A DNA stretch of 64,000 bases from Lottia gigantea (lineage: Eukaryota; Mollusca; Gastropoda; Lottiidae). The notes below the pieces were generated by a model. That model was not told the DNA's origin. It did not search any database and was given only the letters and a program-made list of their open reading frames with translations. The translations under genes and the position numbers were made by a program. The stretch's first letter is position 1; the number at the start of each line of letters is the position of its first letter. The stretch lies in assembly GCF_000327385.1 (NCBI RefSeq), contig NW_008708739.1:1-64000 (forward strand), given 5' to 3'. Below, in pieces: positions 25,901-38,249 of this stretch.

Positions 25901-28900
25901 CAGAAAAGGTATATTAAACTCCATTTCATTTCATGTAAAAGTCTGACCTTAAATGACATGGAAAGCTATAAGAATCCAGACAAACAGAAGTTGGTTGAAG
26001 CATAACAAACATTGTACATAATCTTACAATCTATAAATAAATCACCATTCATTTCTTAACTCTCAATGTTATTGTAGACATTCTATACTGATTCTATCAA
26101 AATACCTCCACCCTCTACTCTCAGGCTATCTAACCACCTAGTCTAAACTAACTCTAACCTTCTCAGGTCATCTGAGATATTTAGTATCTAACAATCATGA
26201 AGACTGTATTAAGCTTTTTTTCTCTTTCAGATCCAATTCTAAATGAGTGATAAAGGAGAGGGGACAAGTAAAAGTATAACTTGACTGTTGCCAAGGAGAT
26301 GCTAAAAAGTGATCACCCTGAAGTGAACACTAAATTCACCACATCAGAGCCATCCAGTCAATTTGAAGGATAAGACTATAGATAGTGAAGAGTCTTAATT
26401 AATGATTACTATTATTAACAGTGCTTAATTAAATTAAAAGTATGTTTGTCACCAGCTATAAGTTGAATTCAATCTGATCTGATGTAAAGATCTGTTAAGA
26501 ATCTTTAAAATGGTCAGCATTTAATACTTAGGTTTATTGGCTTTACCATCTGACAATTTTGTCAGCCCTATCTAACTATCACAAATAGACTGACACCACT
26601 TTACAAAATATAAAAAGGTACTATCTCAACCGCTGCTGAAATCAACCTTTTAGTTAGCATACAAGTTTCTTACTCATGAAAGAAATTTGTAATTCTTGCC
26701 CAACCTCTAAAAGAAACTTGTGTTGGCCTATTCTCTTAAATTACATTCAGTGGTAGGACATCAGCCTTGACCAGGACATCAGTATCAGGCTGAGGAATAA
26801 CACATGTCTTTATCCCAACCTCTCACATTTTCCCACCCAATATTTAGCTACTGTCCAGTTGATTGACCTTTGTCCATCTAACAAAGAACATATCTAGGTC
26901 AGTTTATAAATGTCAGTTAGATGAGGGTTGTTTTTCATAATCATTCACTTGAAACAAGTTATTATATGAGAAGGTAAACAGAGATATACTTTCAAGAAGC
27001 ATGAACCATAACATATCAAACATTAGAAGTTTGGTGCTTTGAGCTTGAATCTCCCTTTAACACCAGAAAAATTCATTATTTTCCTTACACAATTTATTAT
27101 ATCAAAGCTAAACAAAATGAGATACTTTCAAAAAAATGAACCACCAAAATTTGTATTTCAACTGATCAGTAATGTGCTGTGGGATTTAATACCTCTCAAG
27201 CAAGAATAATTAAATACATCTTTTTGTGCTGGTCGGTTGTAATTTTCATGGCAATGTTGGGTGCTTGCTACTGCAGATTGGCATCAACCACCATGACTAA
27301 AACTCTGTGTACCACACACAATAAAAGAGTAAGAGGGAGACAAGAATACAGGATAAATAAACATTATACATCAAGATAGTGTTTGTTTACTCTCTAATGA
27401 TAGATGGTGGTAGGCTTATTTCAGTTTTAATAGCAAGGAATGGTGATATGACACAGTGCCAGAATTAGTGCAATATCTACATGGTAAAATACTTATGATA
27501 ATAAACACTGTCTCTAGGGAGTTTTATATCAATTCTACAGTTGGCTTCTTTGAATTAACCTTTACAGACGCACAAGACATTCTGCATCTGGGTTTGTCAA
27601 CTTGATAATACATCTTTTTTGGGTGTATACATTGTCATCATGAAAGTTACAATAGCCATCTTGGTGCTGTATACACTTGTAAAAATAACTTGCGACAAAA
27701 ATGGTAACTTAGGAAACAGTAAGGATAATTCAAATCATGATTTTACCCAGCACATATGTCCTTAATGAGCCATCATAACTTTTTGGTAAAAACAGTATTG
27801 GACTGGAATAGAAATATCAAATTTAAATCAAGGCCTTGTTACCAATTGTATAAGTTATATATATTTCTATCTGATTTATCATTCCCTTGTCAATAAATCA
27901 AAGGATATAGTTATATTTATGACTTGTGAATTTATCATAGACATGACAAACTGATACACTATCAATATCAGTAACTGTCACAGTCATATACTGGTTTCAT
28001 AACAATTCAAACTCATAAATGCACCCTTCCAATATCCTATTAAATAGTGTCATCCATTCTGAGACAAAGTGTTCAATTATAGCCATGTATCAAATACAAA
28101 TTTTAAAAAGTTTTTAAATATATCAATCCATTCATTATCTAATATATCCACCCCAACTCAAACTCAGAAATAAATAACCAGGTCTTAACAAATATTAAAA
28201 GTTAGTGCTGTGATGTGAGATATAGAAGACTATAAATACTACCCAAAATATACGATTGCTTCAACAGAAATATTTCCAGTCTCTGCTGTGAGAAAATATT
28301 GACATCCAATTGATATAGACAGAGTTTGAATCATTCTTGGCACGATCAACTGCTTGTTTCTATGAAAGCCACCACATCTAATTCTACCCTTCTCAGAATT
28401 TGTTAAAATAAAAAAGTGTTACTGTTCAATTATGATTTAAGAATTGTGCTAGTCTCTTTATAGTCACATACAAGTACTAGACTTCAATAAAAACCTTAAA
28501 TAAAGAAAATCCACAAGAACGTACGAAGTGGTTTGAAAATATTAAAAATTGTGTGCAGATCTTTCTACGATTGTGTTTACTCAAGTAATAAAAAGCTTTA
28601 ACTTGGCAATTATACTCCATATCATTTTCTATTGGCTACAATTGTTCAAACTTCACAAACTCTAAGCAAAGTTGATAAACAAAGATGGCAACATTTCAAA
28701 AAAGGCAATTGAAATCTTTTAGAGTATCTTGGTAAACATGGCTTAGTAAAGAAGACAGGGCTAATATTAAACTTGGCTACGAGGATCAAAGGGAGATAAG
28801 GAGAGTACGAGGGTAGACAAAGACGTTAATAAACACATAAAATACACCAAACATGTACCAGCTCGAACATTCGTTACTTTGACAAATTTTAAACTATTTA

Positions 28901-31900
28901 TCTCTTTTTCTGTTTACCTGATAATTATTTTCTAAAACATCGGAATTTCAAATTGCATACCTTTACACAGTTGAAAAGTAAGTGAATAAATGAATCTTTT
29001 AATGCAAGGAATACATGTAGGCAATTATAACAGTTAATGAGTTGAGGCAGGGGCAAAACAGGCATCAATTTAAATGGTATCTGGTATACACAACACCTTT
29101 CCTCAGCTATCCATCTACCACATTCCTGTGAGCAACTTGCCATGTAAACCAGACAATTTGCTCTCATCAGTTCTGAATTGATATTCTCTGAGCCAGTACA
29201 CAGATCATTGCTGACACCAATTCACCCTCCTCCTTCTACCCTCTAATAATAGGGAGAACTTTCAGATTGAACTACTCAACAGTTGATATAAATTGAGAAT
29301 ATTTCATTCATGTCAATATCATAAGATATGTATCTATACGAGTAGGCCTACAGGAGAAGGTACTTGTATATCCTATTCAGAAACTCCCCCACCCCCCTTT
29401 TTATCACCTACCACCCCCTCCCCCTTTTCCTTCATGTGAATAATATAATCTAAGGGCTATCTATTTATGTATCTATATGAATACAGTTATAGATAATATG
29501 AACTCCTTCTCCCCTTTTATCACTCAGCCTCCCCCTCCCCCCCCCCCCCCCTCACACTTTCCAGCTCACATTATTTCATTCATGTGAATAAAAAAGATAC
29601 AGGCTATCTAACTATTATCTATATGAATACAGGTGGAGATATGTGACCTGACAATGACCTGTTTACCTGGGACTAAATACCTGGCCTTGTTATAACTCTA
29701 GTATAATATCAATTATATTCTATTCACCTAGATCATTTATACACCTTTAATTACTGGTCTTTACACCTGTAATCTTACTAGACAACATTCTATAGATACC
29801 TTCAAACACCTTGCATTTCTAATACCTCATAATTCATACTTACTTTATAAAAAAAAACCTTCCTATTATCCTTCATTATTCCAAATAAATACATCCCGTA
29901 AATCAAATAACTAACAAATCTTTTCATTAAAACAGAATTCAGAAAATCTTATTTTGGTTTCCAACCAACTTTTATATCAAAGAATAAAGTGTGAATATGC
30001 AATATATTTTGAAAATGCTTATTATTTTTTCTAAAAGCAAAAGTTAAGACTGAATGTTTAAAATAAAGTCGGACACGCTTATATCCTAAACAATGTCATG
30101 CAGTACAAGGAAATTATTGAATTCAAGCAACATAGAAACAAACACTATGGCTCCTGTCGCTAGCTAGACAGGGCTTTGTCACCCTTCCGGGACACCTGAT
30201 GCCAATCTGCAACTAGGTTTTTCAACTTGACATCCCTTTCGCTTTCAGAGAGAACACATATGCTAATATTTTAGTTTGATTTATTCATTACGGGTCTTTA
30301 ATTGTACAGGTATTATGTACCAGTATTATATTATACAAGACATCAGAGGCATAAATATGACTGGCAAATAAATACAAAAACAGAGTTGCGTTGGATAAGT
30401 AGACTCAGACAGAATGAGATTACAAAGGAAGTTATGTCAGCTTGGCATCAATAATATAAACTATTTCTGGAGAATCTATTAGACTACAACTTCTAACATA
30501 CATCAATTAGGTTAATTGTTTCTTGTTAAAATCAGAAACTTTGTTTTACTTCACATAGTAAATAGATAATGAAAATGTATTGAAGCTTTGATTTGGTTCT
30601 AGAATTGGAATTTTCACCAGAAAAGAATCAAAAATCTATTTTTTTGTCTTTTCTTTTGTATATTGTCTCATAACAATTCAACCTATACAATCAGTCAATT
30701 TTCTTCTTATTGACACATAGCTCTAAAATGGAGGAATTGAGCAATATTTTCACAGTGAAACTATTTTGTTATTGTCCAAATTCTGGAACTGAAAGCTGAG
30801 AAAAATTTTTTGCATGCAAATTTCTGAGTCCAAATAAAACCAATACAGTCAGTCTATTTGATTCTTTCATTTTCTACTTCTTGAAAATATTCATTTTAAT
30901 ATACCACCAATAAATCTGGATGTTTTGTTCTGTTGTTTCTGTGGGTGATTTAATCTAGTCAGATCATGGATGTACAGCATAGAACAATTCAAACAAACGA
31001 AAAACAGTTAGATCTGAGTTTTAATCAGAAAGATTATCCTAATCTCCTAATCAATATTACATCTAATCTTCTAGACATTATGATTCAATTATAATCTGAA
31101 ATCTTTCTATCTATATTCACTTCATAATGATCAAATTATACATCTCTATTTCACTTCAATATCATTAATAATTTTTAAACAAATGTAATTCAAATGAATC
31201 TAAGAGCCTCTCACCCACCCCTCCCCCACATATAATGATAAAACTATAAATCTCATTTTTCTTTTTCAAATCTAGTAATAGTATCATCAATAATTTTTTT
31301 TATCCAATTTAAATCATTTGTTATATAAAAGCTTCCCTCCCAACCCCTCTCCCACATATAGGCCTAATGATAAAACTATTAATCACTTTTTTTCATTTGA
31401 TTATCATCAATAATTTTGTATCCAATGTAATACATTGTTATCTCAGATTTTCCTACTACCTTCTCTTTATTTTCAACAATAATGGTATATGTAATGTTAA
31501 AATCCCTATTACATGTTTCTCATTCATTATCAACAATAATATTCTAGACCACCTACTCCCACTATAAATACTATTTTAACTTTATAATAATACAACTATA
31601 GATCTTGGTAATATTATATCATACAGACACTAATTCCATGTTCAATTTCATCTAATTACAAGGTAGTTCCTGGTAAAAGTCTAAATTTTTAGAAGAATAA
31701 AGTATGTTAGAATGGAAACTGGCCATGGAGGTATTTAACAGAATGAAATAACCAACATAAAAATTCAATAAGTAGAGATAACCTTCATCCACTTTTCGAA
31801 AATATATGCCTGAAAGAGTGCATTTCCCATAAAATCTAGAAGAAACTGATCCATACTAAGTGTTCTACATAGGTATTGCATATAGACCAATTGACAGATC

Positions 31901-32931
31901 TGGATCCTTTACCATAATAATCATCAGTATAAATCAACCCCACCCCACCCCATCATCTCATCTTCTTCACAAAAGTCCATAAAAGGCCATAATAACATAT
32001 CTGTACTTGCACTGAGTGTAAAGTATAATATATTGAATGTTATATGCAATAGGTATGGTATATGAAGGAATTGACAGATTGGAACAGCATTATCATTAGT
32101 ACAGATGCCCTCAACTCATCTCTAAATATATTACACAAATTGTTTACCCCCCATAATAATCTGGGCCTTTTAAAGACAGCTTTATACTGCACTTAGTGTA
32201 AAATAGAACATTTATAAGTGTTATATGCAGGAGTGATATACAAGGAATTGCTAATATTGGAATTATCCACATTATAGTAAGAAGAGAGACCACCCTCCGT
32301 ACACCAATCCATCTTTTACAAAAATTGTTTACTCAAAATCCAGGCCCATAAAAATATATCTGTACTCCCTCTGGATGTAAAATAGAACAAGTTAAGTGTT
32401 AATATGCAAGAGTGATATACGGAGGAATTGCCAGTATTGGAATTATCCACATTATAGTAAGATGAGAGACCCCCCACCCTCCTTACACCACTCCATCTTT
32501 TACAAAAATTGTTTACTCAAAATCCAGGCCCATAAAAATATATCTGTACTCCCTCTGGATGTACAATAGAACATATTAAGTGTTAATATGCAAGAGTGAT
32601 ATACGGAGGAATTGCCAGTATTGGAATTATCCACATTATAGTAAGAAGAGAGACCCCCCACCCTCCTTACACCACTCCATCTATTACAAAAATTGTTTAC
32701 TTAAAATCCAGGCCTATAAAAATATATCTGTACTGGCTCTGGATGTAAAATAGAACATATTAAGTGTTAATATGCAGAAGTGGTATACGGAGGAATTGTC
32801 AGTATTGGAATCAATATGTAGAAAGAGTATATAGAGGAATCAGAGAAGACTTGCTGTGATATTCACCACTCACCAACTAAAAGTACACCGATAATAACCG
32901 AAAATAACGGTTTAAATCCACGTTTATCCAT
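19937..32931 (-). CDS. TMEM132-family transmembrane adhesion protein, first three coding exons (partial)
   Basis: Coding exons are 32874-32931, 22602-23385 and 19937-20086, joined across introns of 9.5 and 2.5 kb. Exon 1 encodes MDKRGFKPLFSVIIGVLLV, a basic start followed by a hydrophobic signal peptide, and ends at donor gttg|gtgagt. Exon 2 begins after atttcag in the matching phase, and exon 3 after tttctttcag, also in phase. The 330 codons seen resemble the N-terminal extracellular part of TMEM132: an FFLKSA segment near residue 38, ASHGPF and a following AVPEE, a 'LLPKWPLLQVLMHARP' stretch, and the exon 3 segment RTKVKNGLKIRGAAVK, which corresponds to the 'AKVKKGVNI' region of the vertebrate proteins. 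The family (Drosophila detonator is a member) comprises large type I neural membrane proteins of about 1,000 residues with cohesin-like and Ig-like domains. The rest, including the membrane span, is not found here; donor acaag|gtgaga shows that the gene continues to lower coordinates. The paralogue group cannot be assigned. Confidence 0.85.
20510..20556 (-). repeat. SINE body fragment
   Basis: On minus it carries 'ctccctcattgcacactgca' followed by 'tggtgttgctctccttcat', matching the central block of the SINE family. A similar piece lies at about 21262-21300. Both are within TMEM132 intron 2. Confidence 0.6.
20806..21052. mobile_element. Fold-back MITE-like element, about 245 bp
   Basis: The two halves are inverted copies. 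The ends are 'aagggactgtaaagag' and 'ctctttacaatctcttt'. The inner arms are 'catctgtgggttttgcattt' with 'ctactaaaac', and 'ttttagtagaactgcaaaaa' with 'ccacaaacgtctgac'. No coding capacity. Partial relatives lie at 17262-17400 and 50212-50385. It sits in intron 2 of the TMEM132 gene. Such palindromic non-coding elements are usually mobilised by a DNA transposase in trans; the superfamily is not identified. Confidence 0.75.
21733..22060. repeat. 20-bp minisatellite, about 16 copies
   Basis: The unit is 'ggatttttgatgggaccaag', varying between gggaccaag, gggactaat and gggatcaag. Diverged units trail to about 22200. It lies in TMEM132 intron 2, between exons 3 and 2. Confidence 0.93.
23386..31864. 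other. TMEM132 intron 1, bulk
   Basis: Long AT-rich intron between coding exons 1 and 2. It holds a direct duplication of about 76 bp (25077-25225, each copy with 'ggaaataatttgacagtttg'). Possible SINE tails lie at about 24150-24190 (minus) and 25455-25530 (plus). Diverged repeats occur near 31200 and 31330. A single relative of the 46-bp array unit (cactcagtgtttaaagggtt) lies near 24976. No additional gene is supported. Confidence 0.55.
29380..29560. repeat. C-rich low-complexity tract
   Basis: Two related blocks of cytosine-rich sequence (accacccctccccc-like), the second including an uninterrupted C run of about 14 near 29538. The flanks 'tctatatgaatacag' recur on both sides, so the tract is part of a diverged duplication. 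Confidence 0.8.
31865..32820. repeat. Tandem repeat of about 180 bp, about 5 copies with a divergence gradient
   Basis: The units contain 'ggaattatccacattatagt', 'aaaattgtttactcaaaatc', 'caggcccataaaaatatatc' and 'gtgatatacggaggaattgc'. The last three copies (about 32259, 32439 and 32623 onward) are nearly identical. The two to the left (from about 31865 and 32045) are strongly diverged. The array ends about 55 bp from the donor of TMEM132 exon 1. Confidence 0.85.
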
Positions 32932-35285
32932 AATTCGATGTAAATCCATTATTTAACACTTAGTCATTGAAATTGTTAATCCGGCATATGCTTTGGATAC
33001 ATATTTACTGTTAATTTTCACTTCTATTTCACACGAGTTTCATCTCCACTCCATTATAATGAAATATACAGTTCGCCATTCCACAACGTTAAACCATATA
33101 TTTCTAATATTCATACGCACTGTCATAATAATGCCCTGGTAGATGAAATTTTTAATTTAGAATTCAAATTTTTCCAGTTTTGAAAATGTTTTTTGTTGTA
33201 TTATCATATCTGTCATAAAATTGTTTTTCATATTCAAGACGTTGGGCAAGTGAAAATACCAAAAAGGTTGGGGACTATTTTCTTTCAAGCCATGAACCAC
33301 ATTAATATATTCAATATACGACACGTGACGACATTCACTGAGGTGTTATTCGATTGGTTATTACGGGAAAGCGGCAAGATCAAAGTAATCAATGTAATCA
33401 ATCAATTAGCTACTGTTTCCAATTCAAATTCAAATTTCTTCATTTCATTCGCTGTCAGGAATTAATTATAACACAAACAATGGGGCTATCGTTATTGATT
33501 GGTTTTAAGAGTTATTACATTTTTTCATGCGGAAAATCAATAGCAGACTCAACCTTGAAATAAAACAAAATTTGCGGTTTGATTAAATTAAAGATACTCT
33601 TCATGATTAAATAATGTAGAAAATGTAGATATGAAGGAAAGCAGGTTTGATTAAAGTGACTACCCTTGCTAGATTGGTGCCATATATCCAACACGAATCT
33701 GAAATATAAGTCGAGATGAATCGGAGTTTTACTTCTTTTGATTCTTCATCCCACAATTAGCTGACTATAGATAGAGCAATATGGAAAGTTTTGACAAAAA
33801 AATTGAGGCAAATTTGATGATATATATTATTGGATTATTATTGTTGTTGGATAATATAATGCTTTTCTGACAGGAAATAGATGAATTGTGTAGATCGAAC
33901 TTCAGATGCTTTTCTGGCTTCTTTCTACTTTTTCTATGTAGGTAAAGTGACGAGATCTAGACGATTGTTGGTCACTTGAGATCAGTTAGATACATAACTA
34001 TTACTAATGGGACATCCGGATCACCAGATAATAGCCTACCATAAAATTGTGTTTAATGTATAGCCATAGGAACTTCAGTTAAAATATCCCAGCCCCTACC
34101 GAGAATAATTTCAATAGATTTAGGATCTATATATTCTTTATTAAAGCCAAGGATTTTCCCTACAATCCTGGCTGCATACATGAGCACAAGTCCTAGATTT
34201 GGAATTTTAGGTTGTAACATTGCGGCTTAGCAATATTACGAGAGCACAGGCATATAGACATAACCTCTAGATTTGGGCTATCATTATGACATTATTAAAG
34301 GATCCCTATTGCTTGAAAATCATACCAATTTTCAAGGTTAAAAAATTGTCAAGATAAGACCTACACATGCATATTATATTTTTTGGCATGGTATGCATTA
34401 AAAGGCCATATTGTTGATTACCCGAAAGGTTCCCTTTAATTTGCTTTATCAATGGAAGGGAAGTAACTCCATTTAAGAAGAATTACCTCCCTTTACCTAT
34501 ACAGAGGGCACTATCTTCCAGGAAATGAACTACATTTGTTTACATTTTTAGAAAGATTTTGCAATGACAGTTTTCGTTTCACGTCTAAATGAGTCACTGA
34601 ATAATTTGAACAGTAGAAATTAAATGTTTCAGGTTTGTTGTTTTTTAATGTCCCCTTGTTCATATATCTTCGTTTTTCGATGATCACTCAGCGGAGATCT
34701 TTTAACTTTAAGTCAAGTGTGTGGCAGTGTCCCAGACATGTCGTCAAGTCATAGACAATAACACCAAGTCTGAGGATAAAACTCTAGTCTCGACTTGTTG
34801 AATCATTTGTCTAATGTCTAGGTAGGTAGGTAGATGACAAGTTAACGTTCGCTTCCAGCGGATGCTGATATCGCAAACTAGGTAGTTGTTGGTAGTCGTA
34901 GTAGTTGGTAGTTGGATTGGATCAAATTGGATGATTCGGTGTTGTTGGTTTGGTTGTTGATTCTTCGTTAGATCTGGTCGGGTCGAATGACATGGCGGTG
35001 AAACTCGGCCCTGGATGGTGTGGCGTGAGTTACTCGGTCTCCTTCATTCTTCCAAACTCGTTCTGATCATGGTATTTCTTGTTGATTGGTAGTCGAATGG
35101 TAGTGGTTGGTTTGGTTTGGTTTGGTTAGATTATCTGTTATCTGTTGGAAAACTCGAAGACCTGAAAAAAAAAAGTGAGAAAAAGAGGGAGGAAAGAGGG
35201 GGGGGGGAAGCTTTCACAAAAGGGGGGAGAGATGTTCTCTAATGTTTCTGCGATGAAACTTGTTAAAGTGATTGGATATAATTAA
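32932..35285. other. Divergent spacer, TMEM132 upstream side
   Basis: Should contain the TMEM132 promoter and 5' UTR (minus). No TATA box or initiator could be assigned. Near 34840-34900 there is a copy of the 'gatgacaagttaacgt... ctaggtagttgttggtag' repeat found in bulk at 58.4-60.0 kb, followed by a tagttggt-rich stretch and purine-rich low-complexity DNA at 35165-35230. Confidence 0.5.
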
Positions 35286-35323
35286 AAAGTGTTAAGAAAC
35301 TTTGATAAAAAAAAAATCTTAGC

Positions 35324-36125
35324 CTATCTGTTCAAGACAGATTTGGTTATAAAATGGAAGACTAGTTCCATTATCGTATACCAGTGGTCCGTGGGTGGAG
35401 CCAAAACATTCTGTATGGTTAGTGGTATGCCGTTGGTTTCCAGGTACTCTAGTAGTGGCTTACGAGCGGGTTTCAATTCAGTGCATGAATGAGGATNNNN
35501 NNNNNNNNNNNNNNNNNNNNNNNNNNNNNNNNNNNNNNNNNNNNNNTAACATGTCAGACCATTTCTGGTTGATCCTAGAAGATACGATACTGCAGAACTC
35601 CGAATAGGAGTATTCTACAGGCTCGATATCCTCCAGACTCAGACTTTCTTTGGCACAACGGTCTGCTTGATCGTTGCCAGGAATGGAGACGTGCGATGGA
35701 ACCCATACTAATTCAATCTTCTGGTTGTTGTTGGTTTGGTAGTTGTGGATCATTCTTCTTATTTCGGAAATAACTTCTGACCTGCAATTAGAAGAGGTGA
35801 GAAAAATAGATTGGAGGCTGCTTAGCGAGTCGGATAGAATCGCGGCATGCTCCGTGTGATTGACGGACAGCCATGCTACCGCGTCCCTGATGGCAAAAAG
35901 TTCTGCTGTGAACACTGAACAGTGCGGGGGGATCCTTTTACTGATGCGGATGCCTTTTGCTGGGATGCACAAACCGTATCCTGTTGCGGTACTACTCTTG
36001 GAACCATCGGTGTAGATCTTCAAATGGTCGGCGTACACGGAATCAATGAGATCAAGAGCGTGAGCTCTTGCTCCCACTGGGTTCTCGTGCTTGTTGGTTG
36101 TCTAATGTCTAATCACACGTGTCCT
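35324..36125 (-). mobile_element. 5'-truncated non-LTR retrotransposon (LINE) with RNase H domain
   Basis: From about 36077 down the minus strand encodes an RNase H domain with its usual acidic set: D in IYTDGSKS, E in TAELFAIRDA, D in ILSDSLSSL and D in WVPSHVSIPGNDQAD. This arrangement is typical of jockey/I-type and other RNase H-bearing LINEs. Past the N gap the C-terminal tail (PLLEYLETNGIPL, then PPTDHWYTIMELVF) ends at a TAG at 35324-35326. The reverse transcriptase and endonuclease parts are absent, as in most 5'-truncated LINE insertions. The gap (35497-35546) has an arbitrary length, so the frame change across it means nothing. It sits between TMEM132 and VPS37. Confidence 0.85.
35497..35546. 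other. Assembly gap (50 N)
   Basis: Exactly 50 N, the usual placeholder for a gap of unknown size. It falls inside the LINE fragment, a likely cause of the assembly break. Confidence 0.99.
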
Positions 36126-36553
36126 TTATAGTAAATATGATATTAACAGATGTACTATACAGAACAATCAATGGGCACATGTCTCTGGAAGGAAGGGGGC
36201 ATTAACTATTAACTTCATCTAACAACCACTGAAACTCCATTGTTATTGGCATATGTCCCATTAATTTAAATCACTTTCCAAATTGATTATTCACTATAAT
36301 GGATAATGTCTATTAATAGATACAATCTTTTTTAAAATACATTATTCATTAACAAGTATGAAAATGTCAAATATACACATTTGTAACATGCAGCACTTAA
36401 TACCATTATAACGATTACCTGAAAATAATCACAGTCTTAAGCTTAGACATGGTTCCAATAGCAACATAATAGAATAGCACTAATTTCTAGTATGTTGACA
36501 TTTTTAATTGTGACATTTAATTTATCATAAAGGAAAAATTCACTTCATTTCAG

Positions 36554-36602
36554 GTGTAAAAGAAAAAACTAGTTTACAGGAGAACAACTAAAACACATCA
36601 AG
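36554..36602 (+). other. VPS37 5' UTR segment of first coding exon
   Basis: A strong acceptor (cttcatttcag) ends at 36553, so the exon begins with about 49 untranslated bases and at least one non-coding exon lies upstream, probably beyond or near the LINE insertion. Confidence 0.6.
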
Positions 36603-38249
36603 ATGTACAGTAATCAGTATAGCAGAAGTTCAGGCTATGGCCCCCCTCCACCAGCCGCCCATTCCAATCAGCTACAGATGGACGATACAGCCATTACAGC
36701 TCTACTTCAGAATAAAAGTATGGCTGAATTACAACAGATTCTAGAAAATGAAGGAAAATTAGATGACATTATACAAGATTTACAACAGGTAAGGCTTCAG
36801 ACTAAATTTGTCAAAAGTCAAGAGATCATCTCATTCTGTTAGAATTGGAACAGCTTGGATTAACAATCCTATATTAGGATTTAAGACTTTTGAAAAAAGT
36901 AAGCAGACTCTAAATGTCAAAAGACCATGCTGGTAATTCCTGTTCCAGAGACGGAATCTTTATCAGGACTGCTGGCCCCGTTATCTCAAAAAGTTTTTGG
37001 ATAGAAAATCTTCATAAGGTGGAATTCTACTTTGAGAAACAACAGACTGGTTTGTACATGGAAACATATTCATTTCAATAAATATTTAATATCAGAGGTA
37101 AAAACCTTTGCCTTAGAGATCCAAGGGTTCCTCTCTGGGGAATGAATTTTTGAAAGAGAATATTATATTTTATAGGTAAAGAATATAAATACAGAACGTG
37201 AAACATCGTTAGCGAGTAATAAATCAATAGCAGATTATAATCTTTCCTTACAACCTCGATTTGAACAGTTAAAACGTGAAGTAGCTACTGAATATGAACA
37301 ATTAAATACTTTAAAAACAGAACTGGCAACAGATATTGCCAAATTAGGTAAGTTTTATTATTGGTTCTTTGAAATAAATGTTGTTCTTATGTTAATGAAC
37401 ATGTGAAATTTGTACGAAAGATGTAAGATCTATAGTGTCCATTAGGTAAAAGGGTTGCAGGACCTTGATTTACAGTCTTTATTTGAGAATGGAGCTAGTA
37501 CTGAAAACATTTTATAAATCAAAAAAAAAATAATAATAATTAAGAAAACAAATTCTTTATGTGGAGAAAACCTAAAAAGGGAGGTTTTTGAGATTTGTAT
37601 TTTGTATTTGTAGATCAACATTCTAGTCAACAATCATTAGATACATTACTAGCTGTTTTACAAACAGAGGCTGCTAAAGCTGAAGAACAGACAGAGGTAA
37701 GCTTGCATATTTCTTATATAAGTTTTTATCATATAGAGGTAGCTGCATTGGCTCAATTGTTAGGCTAATGCTCACTAACCAGTTTTTGAACCATTAAAAA
37801 AACAAAGGCCATGTACTACAGTTTGTGCACATTATACCAAAGATGAAAATTTGAAATTGTGTAGACTAAGGGCACTGTCCTATTAAAAGTGTCTTCATTG
37901 CACGCTTTATTTCCCAAAAAGGAGCAGCATTGGGCTATAAAACTATTATCTAACTTCATTTCTTTCTCTGTTTCAGGATTTGGCTTCAGAATTTTGTTCA
38001 AAGGAAATAGATGTGAATGATTTTCTACAGAAGTATATACCCAGTCGTAAAGAAGCTCATACCAAAAGGATAAAATCAGAGAAAATGGGTGAAATCATTC
38101 GTAACCCCAGTTCTTCTGTTCATATTAATTATTCTAGCAGTGTCTCTACATCTATAACTTCGTACAGTTCCTCCAGTCAATCAGCCCCCTACCCTAGCAA
38201 CAATGCCATGCCTGTCCCTAGAATGCCCTATGGTGGTATGGGCTACTGA
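36603..38249 (+). CDS. VPS37: VPS37, ESCRT-I subunit
   Basis: Four coding exons, 36603-36788, 37176-37347, 37614-37696 and 37977-38249, give 237 residues. All junctions are GT-AG and in phase (cag|gtaagg; tatag|gta; ttag|gtaagt; tgtag|atc; gag|gtaagc; tttcag|gat). The protein has a short Pro-rich N-terminus, then a Mod(r)/VPS37 domain: 'LLQNKSMAELQQILENE' and 'LDDIIQDLQQ' at about residues 35-62, then the coiled-coil run SLQPRFEQLKREVATEYEQL. Next come EFCSKEIDVNDFLQKYIPSR and KEAHTKRIKSEKM, matching the VPS37 C-terminal core. A Ser/Pro tail ends at MGY. VPS37 binds TSG101 and VPS28 in the ESCRT-I complex, which sorts ubiquitinated cargo into multivesicular bodies. The start is the first ATG after a 5' UTR acceptor (tttcag|gtg at 36554). 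The length is closest to VPS37B/C/D; the subtype is not resolved. Confidence 0.92.
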
